From Flavisolibacter longurius (GTDB lineage: Bacteria; Bacteroidota; Bacteroidia; Chitinophagales; Chitinophagaceae), in assembly GCA_013327885.1 (NCBI GenBank), contig JABUMY010000013.1, positions 124,001 to 188,000 on the forward strand: DNA of 64,000 nucleotides. The letters are read 5' to 3'. Every line of letters starts with the position of its first letter. Position 1 is the first letter of the stretch. Shown here piece after piece: positions 42,812 to 51,544 of the stretch. The notes below the pieces were generated by a model, which was given only the letters and a program-made list of their open reading frames with translations, had not been told where the DNA came from and did no database searches. The translations under genes were made by a program, and so were the position numbers.

Positions 42812-44482
42812 ATGGCCGAAGTGATTTTAATGCCCCGCCTGAGTGATACGATGACAGAAGGGGTGATTGCAGCCTGGCATAAAAAGGTTGGTGATTCCGT
42901 TAAGAAAGGCGATTTGCTTGCAGAGATCGAAACCGACAAGGCGACGATGGAACTGGAAAGCTATAAAGAAGGTACGTTGTTGCACATTGGCGGCGAAAAA
43001 GGGTCCAAGATCAATGTAGATGACCTGCTGGCCATTGTTGGTGCACCGGGTGAAGATATCTCGCAACATATTTCTGGAGGCGGCGGTGCTGCGCCAAGTG
43101 CTGAACCAAAAGCACAAACGCAGGAAGCGACTCCGCAACAGCAACCTGTTCCGCAACCCCAAACCCCAGACGCCAAACCCCAAACGTCCTCGCTCGACCT
43201 GTCGAAGATGGAAGAGGTAGTGCTGATGCCCCGCCTCAGCGACACCATGACCGAAGGCGTGATTGCCGGCTGGCACAAGCAAGTGGGTGATGATGTGAAA
43301 AAAGGCGACCTGCTGGCCGATATTGAAACCGACAAGGCCACCATGGAGCTGGAAAGCTATAAAAACGGCAAGCTGCTTTACCAGGGTGCCAAGCAAGGCG
43401 AGAAGATTGCCGTAAACGACCTGCTTTGCATTATTGGCGAAGAAGGTAAAGTGGATGTCAATGCAATTGTTGCCGCAGCCAAAGGCGGTAGTGGAGCAGT
43501 TCAAAGTTCAGAGTCAGGAGTTCAAAGTCAAGAGCCAGAGGCACAACAGGCTTCTCAACCCCAAACCCCAGACGCCAAACCACAAACCGAATCAGACGGC
43601 CGCTTAAAAGCTTCCCCGCTGGCGAAAAGAATTGCACAGGAAAAAGGTATCGACCTGCGCCAGGTGCAGGGCACCGGTGATGGCGGTCGCATTGTCAAGG
43701 CCGACATCGATAACTTTAAACCCTCGGCACAACCGGCCCAGCAGGCAGCTGCTCAACCTCAACCTCAACCTCAGCCTCAACCTGCCGTTGCCGGTCAGGA
43801 AGGGTATAGCGATACCAATGTTTCGCAAATGCGCAAGGTAATTGCCAAGCGCCTTGGCGAAAGCAAGTTCAGTGCGCCGCACTTCTACCTCACGATGGAA
43901 ATTGTGATGGATGGCGCCATGCAGGCCCGTACCCAACTGAACGAAGTAAGTGATGTAAAGATCTCCTTTAACGATATGGTGGTGAAAGCCAGTGCCATGG
44001 CGCTGCGCAAACACCCGGCGGTGAACAGTTCCTGGATGGGTGATTTTGTTCGCACCTATCAGCATATACACGTAGGCGTGGCCGTTGCTGTGGAAGAAGG
44101 GCTGCTTGTTCCGGTGATTCGTTTTGCCGACCAGAAATCGCTGAGCCAGATCGCAGCTGAAACAAAAGAACTGGCGGGTAAGGCAAGAAACAAAAAGCTA
44201 CAGCCGGCTGAATTCAGCGGAAACACCTTTACCATCTCCAACCTGGGCATGATGGACATTGATGAATTTACAGCCATCATCAACCCGCCCGACAGTGCTA
44301 TTATGGCGGTTGGCCGCATTAAGGAAGAAGTGTACCGCAAGGCTGACAAAAGCTTTGATGTGCGCAACGTGATGAAGGTGACCCTGAGCTGCGATCACCG
44401 TAGTGTAGATGGCGCCGTGGGTGCCGGCTTCCTGCAAACCTTCAAAAAATACCTGGAGAACCCGGTGACCATGCTTGTCTAG
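42812..44482 (+). CDS. Pyruvate dehydrogenase E2, dihydrolipoyl acetyltransferase
   Basis: 556 residues. Two lipoyl domains (1-~85 and ~133-215) each start with VILMPRLSDTMTEGVIA / VVLMPRLSDTMTEGVIA and carry the lipoyl lysines K43 and K175 in ETDKATMELES. A peripheral-subunit (E3/E1) binding domain follows (KASPLAKRIAQEKGIDLRQV, ~265-300), then the catalytic acyltransferase with H529/D533 in SCDHRSVDGAVGA. It forms the PDH core and transfers acetyl to CoA. The flexible linkers are PQPQTPDAKPQTSS and QSSESGVQSQEPEAQQ-like and (PQ)n, built from DNA word repeats like those in the gap upstream. The E1 genes are not adjacent. Confidence 0.95.
   Translation: MAEVILMPRLSDTMTEGVIAAWHKKVGDSVKKGDLLAEIETDKATMELESYKEGTLLHIGGEKGSKINVDDLLAIVGAPGEDISQHISGGGGAAPSAEPKAQTQEATPQQQPVPQPQTPDAKPQTSSLDLSKMEEVVLMPRLSDTMTEGVIAGWHKQVGDDVKKGDLLADIETDKATMELESYKNGKLLYQGAKQGEKIAVNDLLCIIGEEGKVDVNAIVAAAKGGSGAVQSSESGVQSQEPEAQQASQPQTPDAKPQTESDGRLKASPLAKRIAQEKGIDLRQVQGTGDGGRIVKADIDNFKPSAQPAQQAAAQPQPQPQPQPAVAGQEGYSDTNVSQMRKVIAKRLGESKFSAPHFYLTMEIVMDGAMQARTQLNEVSDVKISFNDMVVKASAMALRKHPAVNSSWMGDFVRTYQHIHVGVAVAVEEGLLVPVIRFADQKSLSQIAAETKELAGKARNKKLQPAEFSGNTFTISNLGMMDIDEFTAIINPPDSAIMAVGRIKEEVYRKADKSFDVRNVMKVTLSCDHRSVDGAVGAGFLQTFKKYLENPVTMLV
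43151..43186 (+). repeat. CCCCAAACCCCAGACG word inside E2 linker 1
   Basis: In-frame tract coding PQPQTPDAKPQT. Nearly identical (about 31 of 34 bases) to 43556-43588 in linker 2, and of the same style as 42724-42761 in front of the gene. Confidence 0.75.
43499..43588 (+). repeat. AGTTCAAAGTTCAGAGTC and CCAAACCCC words inside E2 linker 2
   Basis: 43499-43541 is GTTCAAAGTTCAGAGTCAGG..GTTCAAAGTCAAGAG words (coding VQSSESGVQSQEPE). 43556-43588 repeats the linker 1 word. Together they code most of the ~35-residue linker. Confidence 0.75.
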
Positions 44483-44509
44483 TCTGAACCGGGATTTGTG
44501 TGATGGATA
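44483..44509 (+). repeat. TCTGAACCGGGAT element, half copy
   Basis: TCTGAACCGGGAT starts at the base after the E2 stop codon TAG and continues TTGTGTGATGGATAGGATTA, aligning with the left half of the element at 360-400. The right arm is absent; a terminator hairpin follows instead. Confidence 0.8.
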
Positions 44510-44522
44510 GGATTAATAAGAT

Positions 44523-44555
44523 TAGCCGCTGAAAGTTTCAGCGGCTATTTTTTTA
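44523..44555. terminator. Bidirectional terminator after E2 gene
   Basis: TAGCCGCTGAAA-G-TTTCAGCGGCTA, then a T-run. It lies between the convergent E2 and M1 peptidase genes and touches the M1 stop codon. Confidence 0.85.
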
Positions 44556-46124
44556 TTGCAGTTTATACAGAAGCTTTACTTCCGGATCAAGGGCAAAAGA
44601 AACAGAGCTGCCCTTCACCGGCACGTTAAAAACATGGCTCGCTTCTGTCACGGCAAATTGCTTGCGTACCAGTTCTCCATCCTGCAGAACAAAGTCAACG
44701 TCCAGCGTTAGCTGGAATGGTTTTCCCTTTTGCTCAACGTACAAATAGAAGGTATCGGCCTGCACTTTTGTGTGCAGCTGTAAAACGGGTATGCCTGGAC
44801 GGTAGAGCCACTGCTCAAAAAAGACGGAGAGGTCTTTACCGGAAATTTTTTCAGCAATGGCTTTAAAATCTCCTGTTTCGGCATTGCCCCACCTGTATTG
44901 CCGGTAATAGGTTTGAACGATGTTTAGAAAATCTTTTTCGCCTACTTCGTTGCGCAGCATGTGCAAAACCCAGGCGCCTTTGCTGTAGCTATTGGGGCTT
45001 AACAACGACATGAGGTCTTTGGTGGAATCGACAACAGGCCGTGAAGAACTGCTGGCAAACTGCACTACTTCCTCTCTTGCCTTTTGCCAGCGTTCGGCAG
45101 CCTTTTCTTTGCCGTATTTTTTTTCGATGTAGAAATGCGTAAAAAAGCTGGCAAAGCCTTCGCTCAGCCAAAGATGGGCAAAGCTTTTTTCGGATACGGC
45201 ATCGCCAAACCACTGGTGCGCTATTTCATGTGCCAGCAGGTCTTCTTCGCTGCGGGTGCCGGTTACAGAACTCTCGGCATAAAAAATAGCCGAAGCGTTT
45301 TCCATGCCGCCGAAGATGGTGGTGGACTGTACATTGGCCAGTTTTTTATAGGGGAAAGGACCAATGTTGTCTGCAAAGAATTGCAGGATATTCGGGGTAA
45401 GACCGTAATCGTAAAATCCTTTGGTGCTGTCTTTGGGATAGACCCAGGCGCTAACAGGAATTCCACCCGGTCTTTGTGCATACTCTTTCACGGCAAACTG
45501 CGCAACGCCTATCACCATTACTTTAGTGGCTTGCGGAATAACCTCTTTCCAATGGGTTAGCGTGGTGGCAGCAGTTGGATTGGTTTCAGCTACCTTGATT
45601 CCGTTTGAAATAACTTTGTAGTGCTTTGGTGCCGTTACCAAAAACTCAAAGGAAGCTTTGTCATCGGGTCGGTCGATGCAAGGAATCCAATTGTGGGCAC
45701 GGTTGGGCCAGTTGTCGGCAAAAAATGTGCGTTGCCCAAACTTGTTTTTCGAAATGATGAGTCCATCGGCGGGTACACCTTTGTAGTGCACCAAAAGCGT
45801 GGTGGTATCTCCTTTTTTAGCGGCAGGGAGTTGCACAAAAAAACTTTCTTTTTCCTGCGTTACATCCAGGCGATCGGCCTCTATCACTCCCTGGTTTGCT
45901 GCCCAAAGAAGCCGCATTCCTTTGTCATCAGGCCTTCTGCCTACAAGGTCAAACGAAACCTCTTTTTTATCGGAGCGGTGAACAAATTGAATGGTTGCGT
46001 AGCCTACGATTGTATCGTTTTTATCCTGCAATTCCAGTTCGTAGCGGTAGTGCAAAACATCAATGTCCTGCGCCAATACAATTGTTGGTAACAGGAGGAA
46101 AATAAGCGTTAGTCTTCGCATCAT
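44553..46124 (-). CDS. M1 family metallopeptidase
   Basis: 523 residues with signal peptide (MMRRLTLIFLLLPTIVLAQ). Substrate-anchor GGMENASA and zinc motif H299-E300-x-x-H303 in LLAHEIAHQWFGD, with the third ligand Glu in WLSEGFASFF. It has the N-terminal β-saddle and catalytic domain plus a short C-terminal part, but not the full ~900-residue PepN form. It is an exported aminopeptidase, probably periplasmic or outer-membrane associated; no T9SS sorting domain is seen at its end. Confidence 0.94.
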   Translation of the reverse strand: MMRRLTLIFLLLPTIVLAQDIDVLHYRYELELQDKNDTIVGYATIQFVHRSDKKEVSFDLVGRRPDDKGMRLLWAANQGVIEADRLDVTQEKESFFVQLPAAKKGDTTTLLVHYKGVPADGLIISKNKFGQRTFFADNWPNRAHNWIPCIDRPDDKASFEFLVTAPKHYKVISNGIKVAETNPTAATTLTHWKEVIPQATKVMVIGVAQFAVKEYAQRPGGIPVSAWVYPKDSTKGFYDYGLTPNILQFFADNIGPFPYKKLANVQSTTIFGGMENASAIFYAESSVTGTRSEEDLLAHEIAHQWFGDAVSEKSFAHLWLSEGFASFFTHFYIEKKYGKEKAAERWQKAREEVVQFASSSSRPVVDSTKDLMSLLSPNSYSKGAWVLHMLRNEVGEKDFLNIVQTYYRQYRWGNAETGDFKAIAEKISGKDLSVFFEQWLYRPGIPVLQLHTKVQADTFYLYVEQKGKPFQLTLDVDFVLQDGELVRKQFAVTEASHVFNVPVKGSSVSFALDPEVKLLYKLQ

Positions 46125-46158
46125 ATCAAATTAGCTTTCATGGTTACTTACCTGTTGC

Positions 46159-46200
46159 AATCGTGAAATCAATTCGTGTAGTTCGTGCAAAAATCGGTAT
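46159..46200. repeat. AATTCGTG word repeat at the MutS-like gene 3' end
   Basis: TCGTGAAATCAATTCGTGTAGTTCGTGC words abutting the stop codon at 46201. The same vocabulary occurs at 4303-4327 and 50781-50815. Confidence 0.65.
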
Positions 46201-47517
46201 TTAAAGGCGTTCCAGCATCTCCACTACTTTTTCCCTTCGCAAGATCACATAGCCAATGCGATCGTTGCTGATGCCGTCTTTCAACTGGTAACTAAAAGAC
46301 AGCTGATCTTCGGTTACGGTTGTCTCAAAAAACTTAAAAGAAATGTTGGGATAGGATTTCAGCTCTTCGCCGATCTCGTACAAGTGCGTGGAAAGGATAA
46401 AAAGCGAGTTCTTTATTTTGATCAGTCCTTTGATCACCGTCAGCGAACATTTCATGGCGTCCTGCACATTGGTGCCTTTGAACAATTCGTCGATCAGCAC
46501 CAGCCATTTTTTACCGTCGTTTATTTTGTAAATGGTGTTCTTAATGCGCTGCACTTCGTTAAAAAAATAACTTTCGCCACGGGTAATGTTGTCCGTTACA
46601 TTGATGTTGGTCAGCAGCCCATCGAACAAGGTCAACTCCATGTTGCGGGCCGGTACGCCCATGCCCATGTGCGCCAGGAAAACCGCCGAGCCTACGGCTT
46701 TAATCAAGGTACTTTTGCCGGCCATGTTAGCCCCGGTGAGAAAAACAAAATTCTCCTGCGGTTGCATCATCATGTCGTAGGGGACTGGCTTTTGTACAAG
46801 AACGTGGTAAAGACCTTCGGCTTTTAAAAACGGCTCGTCCTGCTCGATGAAATTCGGAAAATGGAGGTCGTAGGTTTTCACCGCCATGGCCATGGAGTAC
46901 CAAGCTTCCAGCCGGCTGTAAATGTCTATCAGTTCGTTCAGTTCGCTTCTGTAATGCACCCGCATATGGTAACCGAAATACAGGTTTTGCTGCATGGAAA
47001 ATTTCTCCTCCTCGGTAGTTTTGCTAAGTTCAAGCAGCGGCCCTTCCTGCAGCAGTTTCAGCATTCTTTCCAGGTAAAACGAAAGGCTGCCGGGCAAGGC
47101 TGTGTCTTTGAAAAGCAGGACGATCTTGCGCAGGCCGCGCAAAAAATCGGAAAAATGTTTTACCGAATATTTCGTCATCGAATAATCGACGCTGTGCAGC
47201 AATTTGTAGGTGACACTGTTGACCAGGTTGGGTTGCGAAGGAATAGGATCGAGGTTGTACTCAAAAAACTTGGCCATCATCAGGATGGTACCGTTGGTAA
47301 TGTCCTGGGGCCAGTCGTTGATGTGTTGAAGCAGGGTTTTAATGATCTGCTGTGTGCCCAAAATGCGTTTAAGGTCGTGGTGAGGCTCTGAAAAAAAACG
47401 GCGCAGCCATTCTTTGCCGCCAACGGTTTTGGTAAAATCGAGTTTGTGAAAAATAGAAGCTTCTTCCTCCTGGTGAAAGATGGAAATGTCGTTGAACGTG
47501 ATTTTATCAATTTGCAT
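46201..47517 (-). CDS. MutS-related ATPase lacking the mismatch-recognition domain
   Basis: 438 residues. Only the core/lever helices and the C-terminal ABC ATPase of MutS are present: Walker A FLTGANMAGKSTLIKAVG (~262), ARNMELTLFDGLLTNINVTDNI, signature-like GESYFFNEVQRIKNTIYKI, Walker B WLVLIDELFKGTNVQDA, and a switch His in ILSTHLYEIGEEL. There is no N-terminal mismatch-binding or connector domain and no Smr domain, so it is not a classical mismatch repair MutS. It is a small Bacteroidota MutS-like family of unknown role. Confidence 0.9.
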   Translation of the reverse strand: MQIDKITFNDISIFHQEEEASIFHKLDFTKTVGGKEWLRRFFSEPHHDLKRILGTQQIIKTLLQHINDWPQDITNGTILMMAKFFEYNLDPIPSQPNLVNSVTYKLLHSVDYSMTKYSVKHFSDFLRGLRKIVLLFKDTALPGSLSFYLERMLKLLQEGPLLELSKTTEEEKFSMQQNLYFGYHMRVHYRSELNELIDIYSRLEAWYSMAMAVKTYDLHFPNFIEQDEPFLKAEGLYHVLVQKPVPYDMMMQPQENFVFLTGANMAGKSTLIKAVGSAVFLAHMGMGVPARNMELTLFDGLLTNINVTDNITRGESYFFNEVQRIKNTIYKINDGKKWLVLIDELFKGTNVQDAMKCSLTVIKGLIKIKNSLFILSTHLYEIGEELKSYPNISFKFFETTVTEDQLSFSYQLKDGISNDRIGYVILRREKVVEMLERL

Positions 47518-47553
47518 ACTTGCGGATTGCCGGGATTTTAAAGAATTGCCGCC

Positions 47554-48897
47554 TTACCTGTCGAACGACAACCGCTTCCCTAATTGAGATTCAAGAATCC
47601 TTCCATTTTCATAAACAAGGGCACCGTTTACAAACGTATGCGTGATGGCGGCAGGGAGGGTAGTGCCTTCCAGCGGGCTCCAACCGCATTTGTAAAAAAT
47701 ATTTTCTGTGGCTACCGTTGTGCTTTTTTCCAGGTCAACAATCACCAGGTCGGCATAATAGCCTTCGCGGATATAGCCGCGGTCTTTTATCTGGAAACAA
47801 TCCGCCACGGCATGGCTCATCTTCTGTACGATCTTTTCGAGTGAGATCCTTCCTTCCTTGTGGTGTTGCAGCATCAGCAAAACCGAGTGCTGCACCAGGG
47901 GCAATCCCGCATGTGCCTTCTCGTAAGGCGGCTCTTTTTCGTTCAGGAGATGCGGTGCATGATCGGTGGCAATCACATCCAGCCTGTCGTCCAGCAAAGC
48001 AGACCACAAAGCCTCACGGTTGTGCGGAGCTTTAATGGCCGGGTTGCATTTTATTTTGTAGCCCAGTGTTGTATAATCGTCGCTTGAAAAATGCAGGTGG
48101 TGTACACAAACTTCAGCCGTGATACGCTTTTCGCTTAGCGGAAAAAGGTTGGTGAATAATTGCAGTTCCCGTTCGGTGGAAATGTGCAAAATGTGCAAAC
48201 GCGTATTGTGTTTTTTGGCCAGTTGTACCGCTTTGAACGAAGATTCAAAACAGGCTTCTTCATCACGGATGATGGGATGATCCGATGCATCCAGTTCTGG
48301 TTTTGATTCTTTCCGGCGCTGGTAATTGTTTTTGATGATGTCTTCTTCTTCGCAATGCGTGGCGATCAGCACTTCGCTTTCGCGAAAAATGCGGTCAATG
48401 GTAAGATAGTTGTCCACCAAAAGATTACCGGTAGAAGAACCCATGAAGATTTTGATGCCGCAGATGTCCGCCTTTTTTTCATTGGTGCGCAGCACTTCAT
48501 CGGCATTGTCGTTGGAAGTTCCCATGAAAAAGGAATAATTGGCCAGGGATGTAGCCGCAGCAATGCTGTATTTCTCTTCCAGCAGGTCCTGCGTCAGCGC
48601 CGCCGGAACGGTGTTGGGCATTTCCATAAAGGAAGTAACGCCACCGGCAACAGCCGCTCTCGACTCGGAATAGATGTTGGCTTTGTGCGTCAGTCCCGGC
48701 TCGCGAAAATGTACCTGATCGTCGATGGCACCGGGTAAAAGGTATTTTCCTTCGCCGTTGATCTCTGTTGTAGCGCTGCTGCCAGCATTGATTTGTGGCG
48801 CAATTTTTTCTATCCGTCCACCACTGAGCAGCACGTCTGCCGTTACAATCTGTCCTTCGTTGACAATGTTGATATTCTTTATGAGGTAATTTTGCAT
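47554..48897 (-). CDS. pyrC: Dihydroorotase
   Basis: 447 residues from MQNYLIKNINIVNEGQIVTADV; the 33 codons before it are rejected. Class I amidohydrolase-type dihydroorotase: metal ligands in PGAIDDQVHFREPGLTHK, catalytic-region KIFMGSSTGNLLVD, and DVIATDHAPH. It closes carbamoyl-aspartate into dihydroorotate in pyrimidine synthesis. Its start is only 25 bases from the divergent RemB-like gene. Confidence 0.93.
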   Translation of the reverse strand: MQNYLIKNINIVNEGQIVTADVLLSGGRIEKIAPQINAGSSATTEINGEGKYLLPGAIDDQVHFREPGLTHKANIYSESRAAVAGGVTSFMEMPNTVPAALTQDLLEEKYSIAAATSLANYSFFMGTSNDNADEVLRTNEKKADICGIKIFMGSSTGNLLVDNYLTIDRIFRESEVLIATHCEEEDIIKNNYQRRKESKPELDASDHPIIRDEEACFESSFKAVQLAKKHNTRLHILHISTERELQLFTNLFPLSEKRITAEVCVHHLHFSSDDYTTLGYKIKCNPAIKAPHNREALWSALLDDRLDVIATDHAPHLLNEKEPPYEKAHAGLPLVQHSVLLMLQHHKEGRISLEKIVQKMSHAVADCFQIKDRGYIREGYYADLVIVDLEKSTTVATENIFYKCGWSPLEGTTLPAAITHTFVNGALVYENGRILESQLGKRLSFDR

Positions 48898-48922
48898 CTT
48901 TCGAAAAGTTAAACCAGCCTGC

Positions 48923-50656
48923 ATGCAATATAAACAAACAGTCGTTGCGCTACTGCTCCTATGTACACCCGTTTTGCTTTTTTCGCAAACAACCACCTAC
49001 CTGCCGCAGGGCGCAAGGGAAAATATATTGCTGGAAAGGCTGGAGATCAAAGCCGGGAAAGACTCCGTTCTTAATTTTTCCAAAACAAAGCCAACAAGCC
49101 GGCGGCAGTTCATCCCGGTGATCGAACAATATTACCGGGCCGCCTCACCGGTGAGTGGTCCGCCCGAATTGGGATCGACGACGGACCCGGTAATTTTTGA
49201 CCGGCAACAATACCCGGTGCGGCTCACCGATGTTGACCTTTACAATGCCCAACTGGCCCTGCAGAAAAACAATGAGTTCAGCGAAACGAAGTTTCACAGC
49301 AAGCGGCCTTTTCTCAAACGCTTTTACCAAACACCGGCTAATTTTTACGAGGTCAATTCAAAAGATTTTTTCCTGTCGGTGAACCCCGTGTTCCAATACA
49401 TCATTGGCAAGGAGCGAAACAGCAGCGAGCATCTTTTTTTAAATACCCGTGGTGTGTTGTTACGTGGGATGATCGCCAACAAGATCGGCTTTACGGCTTA
49501 TGCCACCGACAACCAGGAGCGAAACCCGCTTTATGTGCAGGAATGGGTGACCGAAAGACAGGCTGTGCCTGGCGCCGGTTACTATAAAAATTTTAAAGGC
49601 ACCGGCTACGATTATCTCGATGCCCGGGGCACCATCACCTTCAACGCAGCCAAATACATCGACATCTCGTTTGGCTACGACAAAAATTTTATCGGCAACG
49701 GTTACCGCAGTTTGTACCTGTCGGACTTTTCCAACAACGCCCTTTTCCTGCGGTTGAATACACGTATCTGGAAGCTGAATTACCAGAACCTGTTTATGGA
49801 ACTGGTGAATGCACATGCCCGCGGTGGCGATGTGCTGCTGGGGAAAAAATACGCTGCTATTCACCACCTGGATGTCGCCGTTACCAAATGGCTCAACATC
49901 GGTCTGTTTGAAGCCATTGTGTTTGGACGGGAGAATCGCTTCGAGTTTGGTTACCTGAACCCGGTGATCTTTTACCGCGCCATTGAACAACAAAACGGCA
50001 GTGCCGACAACGCCATGACCGGTATGGATTTTAAAGCCAACGTGGCAAAGAAGTTCCAGTTTTACGGGCAGTTGCTGCTGGATGAATTGAAGTTTTCGGA
50101 ACTGGGCAAAGACTGGTGGGCCAACAAGTTTGGCTTGCAGTTAGGCGGTAAATACATCGATGCGTTTGGTGTGCAAAACCTCGACCTGCAGGCTGAGTAC
50201 AACCGGGTGCGGCCCTTTACCTATTCGCACTATGATTCGGTGGCCAACTTCACCCACGACAACCAGCCGTTGGCACATCCCCTGGGTGCATCCTTTAATG
50301 AGTTCATCGGGCAAATGCGCTACCAGTTTGCACCACGCTGGATGTTCCAGGCCATGGCCGTTGCCTACAAGCAGGGCCGTGATACCAGCGCTGAGAATTT
50401 TGGCTCCAATATTTTTCTTCCGAACCGGTTAGGTTTGCGCCGTGCCGAATACGGTTATTCCATTGGTTTGCCGGTAGCTACCAAAGTAAATTATGCATCC
50501 CTGCTTCTTTCGTATGAGCTAAAGCCAAACCTTTTTATTGAAGCCAATGCCGTTTTCCGCAAGCAAGGCGCTTATGCAGCGGTTCCGGAAAAAACAACGG
50601 CTGTCATCTATGCGGGTATCCGCTGGAATATGCACCGGCGGGAGTTTGCCTTTTAA
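48923..50656 (+). CDS. Outer-membrane barrel, RemB / capsule-assembly Wzi-like
   Basis: 577 residues with signal peptide MQYKQTVVALLLLCTPVLLFSQ. After ~130 residues of linker it becomes a β-barrel with FFLSVNPVFQYIIGKE, FIGNGYRSLYLSDFSNNALFLRL, and VTKWLNIGLFEAIVFGRENRFEFGYLNP, typical of Wzi and of the gliding protein RemB. It would lie in the outer membrane and may hold surface polysaccharide or take part in gliding. Divergent from pyrC with 25 bases between starts, so its promoter must lie inside pyrC. Confidence 0.85.
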   Translation: MQYKQTVVALLLLCTPVLLFSQTTTYLPQGARENILLERLEIKAGKDSVLNFSKTKPTSRRQFIPVIEQYYRAASPVSGPPELGSTTDPVIFDRQQYPVRLTDVDLYNAQLALQKNNEFSETKFHSKRPFLKRFYQTPANFYEVNSKDFFLSVNPVFQYIIGKERNSSEHLFLNTRGVLLRGMIANKIGFTAYATDNQERNPLYVQEWVTERQAVPGAGYYKNFKGTGYDYLDARGTITFNAAKYIDISFGYDKNFIGNGYRSLYLSDFSNNALFLRLNTRIWKLNYQNLFMELVNAHARGGDVLLGKKYAAIHHLDVAVTKWLNIGLFEAIVFGRENRFEFGYLNPVIFYRAIEQQNGSADNAMTGMDFKANVAKKFQFYGQLLLDELKFSELGKDWWANKFGLQLGGKYIDAFGVQNLDLQAEYNRVRPFTYSHYDSVANFTHDNQPLAHPLGASFNEFIGQMRYQFAPRWMFQAMAVAYKQGRDTSAENFGSNIFLPNRLGLRRAEYGYSIGLPVATKVNYASLLLSYELKPNLFIEANAVFRKQGAYAAVPEKTTAVIYAGIRWNMHRREFAF

Positions 50657-50815
50657 CGAAACGAAATGGAACTGCAGAACAGATGAACAAGGAACAAGGA
50701 ATGTTGAAGTGATTACGGTTACTCTTTTCTTTCCGGTGGCAACTAATTGCTATTATGAGAAAAAATGAGGACAGAGGATACCAATTCGTGCCATCCGTGC
50801 AAAAATTCGTGTTTA
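50657..50815. repeat. Gap with AAGGAACAAGG and ATTCGTG words
   Basis: 50683-50706 has GATGAACAAGGAACAAGGAATG words. 50781-50815 has CCAATTCGTGCCATCCGTGCAAAAATTCGTG, whose last bases include the porT stop codon. No gene is seen. Confidence 0.6.
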
Positions 50816-51544
50816 ACCTTCTAGGTGCAGCGTAAATACAATCATCCTTGAATTCACCCGGTCCAGCACATTGGAATAGTTCAGCTGTGGTGTGCGGAAG
50901 TGCATGTTGCGGAGACCATTGCTGATCTTGATCTCCGGAGAAAGAATAAAGCTGGGATAATAAAACTTAAAGCCGATGCCGCCTTCCACGCCGTAATCGT
51001 AGCGCTTGATACGAACCATGTTCTCGGCGTTCCGCGACTGGGCATTGGACGCAAGGTCCAACTCCAGTTTGCCGCCACCCATCATGTATACGCGAAAGTT
51101 GCCGATGCGGTCGGATAAAAAGCGCAGTTGCAAGGGCGCTGCTACAATCACCGATTCCACTTTTTTCTGCACCACCAGGGCATTGTCCATTTTATCGGGA
51201 TAGCGCAGGTGATACTGGAAAGGACGATCCAGGAAAAAAAGCTGGGGATTGGCTCGCAGTTCAAAATGCCGGTTCAGGCGAACCGTTGCCGAAAGACCAA
51301 GGTTGAAACCGGTGGATTGGACGGGTTCCACATACATGATCGTGTCCTGTAAAAGAAAGTTGGGATGCCGTTCGGAGTGAAACCCGGAGCGGTTAAAACC
51401 TAAAGAGATACCAAAATAATAGGGTTTCTGGTCATGCTCTTCCATGTTGAGGGTACGTTGTGCAGAGGCGCCAAGGGAAGTAAAAAAAATTAGTGTTGCC
51501 AGTAATTTTTTTATGTACGCTTTCTTGCACTGTAGATACAACAT
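50813..51544 (-). CDS. porT: T9SS protein PorT
   Basis: 243 residues. A short signal region (KKLLATLIFFTSLGASAQ) then an outer-membrane β-barrel of the PorT family: KPYYFGISLGFNRSGFHSERHPNF, PVQSTGFNLGLSATVRL, VESVIVAAPLQLRFLSDRIG, YDYGVEGGIGFKFYYPSFILSPEIKISNGL. PorT is required for type IX secretion in relatives. The start at 51544 overlaps the end of ubiE by 34 bases; there is no Met before the mature part other than this one. The ubiE-porT neighbourhood recurs in Bacteroidota. Confidence 0.92.
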   Translation of the reverse strand: MLYLQCKKAYIKKLLATLIFFTSLGASAQRTLNMEEHDQKPYYFGISLGFNRSGFHSERHPNFLLQDTIMYVEPVQSTGFNLGLSATVRLNRHFELRANPQLFFLDRPFQYHLRYPDKMDNALVVQKKVESVIVAAPLQLRFLSDRIGNFRVYMMGGGKLELDLASNAQSRNAENMVRIKRYDYGVEGGIGFKFYYPSFILSPEIKISNGLRNMHFRTPQLNYSNVLDRVNSRMIVFTLHLEG

